From Candidatus Nesterenkonia stercoripullorum (GTDB lineage: Bacteria; Actinomycetota; Actinomycetes; Actinomycetales; Micrococcaceae): a stretch of DNA of 9,575 nucleotides. The first letter of the stretch is position 1; each line of letters begins with the position of its first letter. Below the pieces are notes generated by a model that was not told where the DNA came from, searched no databases, and saw nothing but the letters and a program-made list of their open reading frames with translations. This document shows positions 7,091-9,575 of the stretch, piece by piece. The DNA is taken from NCBI GenBank assembly GCA_019114115.1, contig DXGD01000297.1, forward strand, positions 1 to 9,575, given 5' to 3'. The translations under genes were made by a program, and so were the position numbers.

Positions 7091-7111
7091 TAGGCTCTGA
7101 GGTGTGACCTC
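7091..7111 (+). promoter_or_regulatory. Leaderless promoter and palindrome at the acuC start
   Basis: TAGGCT (7091-7096) is a good actinobacterial -10, and GTG 7104 lies 7 nt downstream, so transcription probably begins at the start codon. No usable -35 is seen. GAGGT (7099-7103) and ACCTC (7107-7111) form an exact inverted repeat centred on the GTG, a possible operator or a chance symmetry. Confidence 0.5.
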
Positions 7112-8303
7112 GAACTCGTTCACTGTGAAGACCCCGGCCGCCGCTGTGTGGGATCCAGCGCTGCTGGAATACCGCTTCAGCGCGACGCATCCGATGGATC
7201 CTGTGCGACTGGACCTGACCCAGCGGCTGTGCCGGGAGCTGGGCATCTTCGGCCCGTCAGGCGTGCCCCAGGTCATCCCCGAGGTCGCCACTGATGAGCT
7301 CCTGGAGACGGTGCACACCCCCGAGTACATCAGCGCCGTGAAGCAGGCAGCCGAGGGCTCCGGTTCTGAGCAGCACGGGCTGGGCACGGAGGACACGCCA
7401 TGCTTCGGCGCGATCCACTCCGGCGCGGCGCGGATAGCCGGCGGCACTGTCCGGCTGGCCGATATGGTCTCCTCCGGCGAGATCCTTCACGGGGTCAACT
7501 TCGCCGGCGGCATGCACCATGCCGGGCGGTCCCGGGCAGGCGGGTTCTGCGTCTACAACGACGCCGCGCTGGCCATTCGGCGGCTGCGGGACCGCGGCGC
7601 CTCCCGCGTCGTCTACCTCGACGTCGATGCGCACCACGGCGACGGTACCCAGGAGATATTCTTCGACGATCCCTCGGTCATGACGATCTCGCTGCACCAG
7701 TCCGGGGTGTCGCTGTACCCCGGCACCGGGTTCCCCAACGAGGTCGGTGGCCCTGGCGCCGAAGGTGCGGCCGTGAATATCGCCTTGCCAGCGGGAATCG
7801 GCGACGCCGGCTGGTTGAGGGCTTTCCACGCCGTCGTTCCTCAGCTCGTGCGTGCCTTCGAGCCCGATGTGATCGTCTCGCAGCACGGATGCGACGCGCA
7901 CCGTCAGGACCCGCTGAGCGATCTGCGGCTGAGCGTGGACGGGCAGCGTCAGACGGCCTTCGACATCGAGCAGCTCGCGCAGGACCACTGTGGAGGGCGC
8001 TGGGTAGCCACCGGCGGCGGCGGGTACTCCGTGTTCGACGTCGTGCCACGGAGCTGGGCGCATCTGACCGCTATCGTCGCTGGTGATCCCATCCCGCTGG
8101 CGACGACCGTCCCGACGGGCTGGCTCGACTACGTCCGCGAGACCTACGAGGAGGCGGCCCCTGAGCTGATGGGCGACGACGCCGAGCTGTGGTGGCGTTC
8201 CTGGGAGCTCGGCTACGACCCCGGAGACCCAGTGGACCGGGCGGTCATGCAGACGCGGAAGGAGATCTTCCCGCTGTACGGCCTGGACCCCTGGTTCGAC
8301 TGA
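7104..8303 (+). CDS. acuC: AcuC-type histone-deacetylase-family protein
   Basis: This is a zinc-dependent deacetylase of the class I HDAC fold. In Bacillus, AcuC removes acetyl groups from lysines of metabolic enzymes, notably acetyl-CoA synthetase. The 399 residues match AcuC length. The start region has VWDPAL (15-20) and HPMDPVRLDLT (29-39), and GLGTEDTPCF (92-101) is family-typical. The catalytic histidine pair is GGMHHA (H138, H139). YLDVDAHHGDGTQ (171-183) provides D173, D175 and H177, HGCDAH (261-266) provides D264, and GGGGY (304-308) provides the catalytic Y308. D175, H177 and D264 are the expected zinc ligands, so the enzyme should be active. The start is GTG 7104, consistent with the -10 seven bases upstream. 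No acs or acetyltransferase gene is in the window, so the substrate is open; polyamine or acetoin-related roles are alternatives. Confidence 0.93.
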   Translation: MTSNSFTVKTPAAAVWDPALLEYRFSATHPMDPVRLDLTQRLCRELGIFGPSGVPQVIPEVATDELLETVHTPEYISAVKQAAEGSGSEQHGLGTEDTPCFGAIHSGAARIAGGTVRLADMVSSGEILHGVNFAGGMHHAGRSRAGGFCVYNDAALAIRRLRDRGASRVVYLDVDAHHGDGTQEIFFDDPSVMTISLHQSGVSLYPGTGFPNEVGGPGAEGAAVNIALPAGIGDAGWLRAFHAVVPQLVRAFEPDVIVSQHGCDAHRQDPLSDLRLSVDGQRQTAFDIEQLAQDHCGGRWVATGGGGYSVFDVVPRSWAHLTAIVAGDPIPLATTVPTGWLDYVRETYEEAAPELMGDDAELWWRSWELGYDPGDPVDRAVMQTRKEIFPLYGLDPWFD

Positions 8304-8333
8304 GGTCCCGTTTCGCCCACGATTCACCTCCGC

Positions 8334-8353
8334 GCCCTGGTTAGGGCTACACT
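8334..8353 (+). promoter_or_regulatory. -10 element of the bS22 gene with abutting inverted repeat
   Basis: TACACT (8348-8353) is a good -10 placed 39 nt before ATG 8393. TTCACC (8323-8328) at a 19-nt spacing is a weak -35. GCCCT-GGTT-AGGGC (8334-8347) is an exact 5-bp stem with a 4-nt loop that ends directly before the -10. It may end acuC transcription or be an operator. Confidence 0.5.
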
Positions 8354-8392
8354 GGTGCGGGAAATTCACCTACAGACAAGGATCTGCACCCT

Positions 8393-8488
8393 ATGGGATC
8401 AGTGATCAAGAAGCGCCGTAAGCGTATGGCCAAGAAGAAGCACCGCAAACGCCTGCGTAAGACCCGTCACCAGCGCCGCAACAAGTGA
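8393..8488 (+). CDS. Small ribosomal protein bS22 (AURKAIP1/COX24-domain peptide)
   Basis: This is a 31-residue, extremely basic peptide starting MGSVIKKRRKRM, with about 20 Lys, Arg or His residues. It closely matches what I recall of the 33-residue mycobacterial protein (Rv0500B in M. tuberculosis). That protein was found in mycobacterial 30S structures near the decoding region and named bS22; the Pfam family is AURKAIP1/COX24. The start is ATG 8393 with AAGGA (8378-8382) 10 nt upstream, and the stop is TGA 8486-8488. It is preceded by its own -10 and followed by a strong hairpin 77 nt later, so it looks like a monocistronic, highly expressed unit. It is short enough that gene finders often miss it. 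Confidence 0.93.
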   Translation: MGSVIKKRRKRMAKKKHRKRLRKTRHQRRNK

Positions 8489-8676
8489 TGCGACGGGCGC
8501 GCTGACAGTTCGCTGAAGAGGTCACGCACGCCCTGCCGATGAAGGTCGGCGCCAGCAGAATACGACATGTGAGGGCCCCCGCAGCCAGTGGTTGCGGGGG
8601 CCCTCACATGCGGTCTAGGACGTCGTCGAAGTTGATCGGGCGGTGTCCTCCAGAGAGTCTCAGAAGGAGAGGTGCC
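8489..8676 (+). other. Spacer between bS22 and the glutaredoxin-like gene
   Basis: These 188 nt hold the perfect hairpin at 8566-8610 (listed separately). At 8489-8565 I see no gene or clear motif. At 8611-8676 I see no convincing promoter for the next gene (TAGGAC at 8616-8621 is a weak -10 candidate), only its ribosome site AAGGAG at 8664-8669. Confidence 0.5.
8566..8610. terminator. Strong perfect hairpin, probable bidirectional terminator
   Basis: CATGTGAGGGCCCCCGCA (8566-8583) is the exact reverse complement of TGCGGGGGCCCTCACATG (8593-8610). One G-U and two G-C pairs extend the 18-bp stem inward to 21 pairs around a 3-nt loop (8587-8589). There is no T-tract. The core GGGCCCCCGC / GCGGGGGCCC resembles T-poor terminators common in Micrococcales. 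It would insulate the bS22 unit from the downstream gene. Confidence 0.8.
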
Positions 8677-8973
8677 ATGGATCAGAGCCATTCCAGCACG
8701 GGCCCGGAGGCCGAGATTCCAGAGCCCCTTGTGGAAGTCCTCGTCAAGCAGGAATGCGGCCTCTGCGAGGCTGCTGTCTCCGCTGCGGGAGACGTCTGCG
8801 CCGAGTTCGGCCTGGTCCCTCTCGTCACCGATATCACCGAGGATGAGCAGATGCTGGCGCAGTTCGCAGAAGAGCTGCCGGTGCTGCGCATCGACGGCGC
8901 TGTCAGGGACTTCTGGCGGATCGACCGGACGCGCCTGGGTCGCCTGCTGGCGGAACGCACCGCACCTCAGTGA
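8677..8973 (+). CDS. Glutaredoxin-like protein (DUF836 family)
   Basis: This is a 98-residue thioredoxin-fold protein of the glutaredoxin-like DUF836 family, presumably a small cytosolic thiol-disulfide protein of unknown partner. After an acidic N-terminal tail (1-17), VEVLVKQECGLCEAA (19-33) forms strand 1 and the CxxC active site (C27, C30). ELPVLRIDG (66-74) carries the cis-proline loop (P68). The length suits the family. ATG 8677 is chosen because AAGGAG (8664-8669) lies 7 nt upstream. The frame stays open back to 8539, but that extension would translate the terminator hairpin and is rejected. In M. tuberculosis a homologue (Rv0508) lies just before hemA, from memory, so rex/hemA-type genes could follow in related genomes; here a convergent lipoprotein gene follows instead. 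Confidence 0.88.
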   Translation: MDQSHSSTGPEAEIPEPLVEVLVKQECGLCEAAVSAAGDVCAEFGLVPLVTDITEDEQMLAQFAEELPVLRIDGAVRDFWRIDRTRLGRLLAERTAPQ

Positions 8974-9040
8974 CCGGCGAGGTAGGTGACCAGCGGCCTG
9001 GTGACCAACGGCGCTGCTCTGCAGCCGGCCAGCGGGCCGA
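8974..9040. other. Convergent intergenic spacer
   Basis: This spacer separates the ends of the glutaredoxin-like and lipoprotein genes. A 13-mer is repeated with one mismatch at 8985-8997 and 9000-9012 (GGTGACCAGCGGC / GGTGACCAACGGC). GCTGC-TCT-GCAGC (9013-9025) is a small stem that is weak for a terminator. Confidence 0.4.
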
Positions 9041-9575
9041 TCAGTGGCCTTCGTCCTCCGGATCGTGGTGAGCCGCGCCGCCGCCGTAGGTATCGGGCCC
9101 ATGCTCAAGGTGATCTGTGGTGGAGGGGTCGTAGTCCTCAGGAAGCAGGTCCCGGTATTCGGCCAGGACGCCGTTGAGCACTGACGCCTCCACAGTGTCG
9201 GACTCCCCGTTGACGGTGAAGGTGAGCTCTTCCATCGAGCCAGGAAGAGTGTCCAGTGAGGGCACGATGAATTCCTCATCGTGCTCCAGCGAGACGGAGT
9301 CGCCCGCCGGCACGGAGACCTCGAAGGTCTCGCCCGCGGCAGCGATCTCGACGGTGGCATCGTCATGGGCGGACTCGTTGATGACGGAGCCGATGAGCCG
9401 TGCCGGCTGGCCCTCTTCCGAGCCGACAAGAGCGATATGACGGAATGCGACGTCACCGATGTCATCTTTGACGCCGTCGGAGGCCGAGTAGACATTGGTG
9501 GTGGCTTGCGGATTGATGGCACTGCATCCGGCGACGCCGAGCATGGCGACCACGGCGAGAGAGCCGGCCCCTACT
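9041..9575 (-). CDS. Secreted lipoprotein of unknown function, 5' end outside window
   Basis: Reading leftward from the window edge, the frame gives a hydrophobic signal segment ending in the lipobox VAGC, so the cysteine should be lipidated and the protein surface-anchored. The mature part is about 161 residues and acidic. It contains ATTNVYSASDGVKDDIGDV followed by a predicted beta-sandwich region (about 35-130, numbering GTG 9553 as 1). This resembles actinobacterial lipoproteins of the LpqE / PCu(A)C-like group. That match is from memory and tentative. The C-terminal 25 residues are rich in His, Asp and Glu (H148, H151, H162, H163, H170), which could bind metal. GTG 9553 is not a credible start: it leaves a nine-residue signal without positive charge, and the frame stays open to the edge. 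The gene is therefore 5'-partial. Confidence 0.75.
   Translation of the reverse strand, partial: VGAGSLAVVAMLGVAGCSAINPQATTNVYSASDGVKDDIGDVAFRHIALVGSEEGQPARLIGSVINESAHDDATVEIAAAGETFEVSVPAGDSVSLEHDEEFIVPSLDTLPGSMEELTFTVNGESDTVEASVLNGVLAEYRDLLPEDYDPSTTDHLEHGPDTYGGGAAHHDPEDEGH

Noticed and set aside
7257..8369. Minus-strand open frame of 370 codons opposite acuC
   Set aside because: It is a shadow of acuC, which has all HDAC active-site residues on the plus strand.
8539..8676. In-frame N-terminal extension of the glutaredoxin-like gene
   Set aside because: It would translate both arms of the terminator hairpin and has no ribosome site. ATG 8677 has AAGGAG 7 nt upstream.
8467..9522. Long minus-strand open frame spanning bS22's end, the hairpin, the glutaredoxin gene and the lipoprotein gene
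   Set aside because: It crosses three well-supported features in the wrong frame and shows low-complexity Ser/Arg/Pro-rich sequence with no motif.
9551..9553. GTG 9553 as start of the lipoprotein
   Set aside because: The signal segment would be nine residues with no positive n-region. The frame is open to the window edge, so the true start lies outside.
1..9575. CRISPR array, tRNA or rRNA gene, IS element or prophage
   Set aside because: I found no regularly spaced repeats, cloverleaf, transposase motifs or phage genes. The direct repeats present are two-copy and short.

Overview
The window reads as a high-GC actinobacterial chromosome segment. The evidence is G/C-ending codons throughout, GTG and TTG starts, start codons placed 6-7 nt after a -10 hexamer (leaderless style), and a tiny bS22-type ribosomal protein gene characteristic of Actinobacteria. 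Protein flavour (tctCBA, AcuC, KtrAB, DUF836 glutaredoxin) suggests Micrococcales, probably Micrococcaceae; a halotolerant Nesterenkonia-like organism is only a guess. I see no phage, IS element, tRNA, rRNA or CRISPR array.

Layout. 1-69 is the 3' end of an unidentified + strand gene. 145-1029 (+) is proC, pyrroline-5-carboxylate reductase. 1091-4258 (-) is a compact tctC-tctB-tctA operon for a tripartite tricarboxylate transporter, convergent with proC. After a divergent intergenic region (4259-4506) the + strand carries a short UspA-type protein (4507-4857), a TrkH/KtrB potassium channel subunit (4885-6306), its RCK regulatory subunit TrkA/KtrA (6350-7021), and an AcuC-type class I histone-deacetylase-fold deacetylase (7104-8303). 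Then come the 31-residue bS22 gene (8393-8488), a strong perfect hairpin terminator (8566-8610), and a DUF836 glutaredoxin-like protein (8677-8973). Convergent to that is the 3' part of a minus-strand secreted lipoprotein gene that runs off the right edge.

How they work together. TctC would capture a carboxylate outside the cell and deliver it to the TctA/TctB membrane pair. The Usp gene is divergent from the transporter and only 27 nt upstream of the potassium-uptake pair, so it may link either system to energy or stress state (inference). KtrB and KtrA form one K+ uptake system. AcuC is a metabolic lysine deacetylase. proC, bS22 and the DUF836 protein resemble a neighbourhood known from other actinobacteria (in M. 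tuberculosis, Rv0500, Rv0500B and Rv0508, from memory). The tct/usp/ktr/acuC block may therefore be lineage-specific content within an old gene order.

Novelty. I do not see a clearly undescribed system. The most useful second-look items are the tiny ribosomal protein gene, the inverted repeats abutting the -10 elements of acuC and bS22, the symmetric elements in the tct/usp divergent region, and the tct-usp-ktr association itself.
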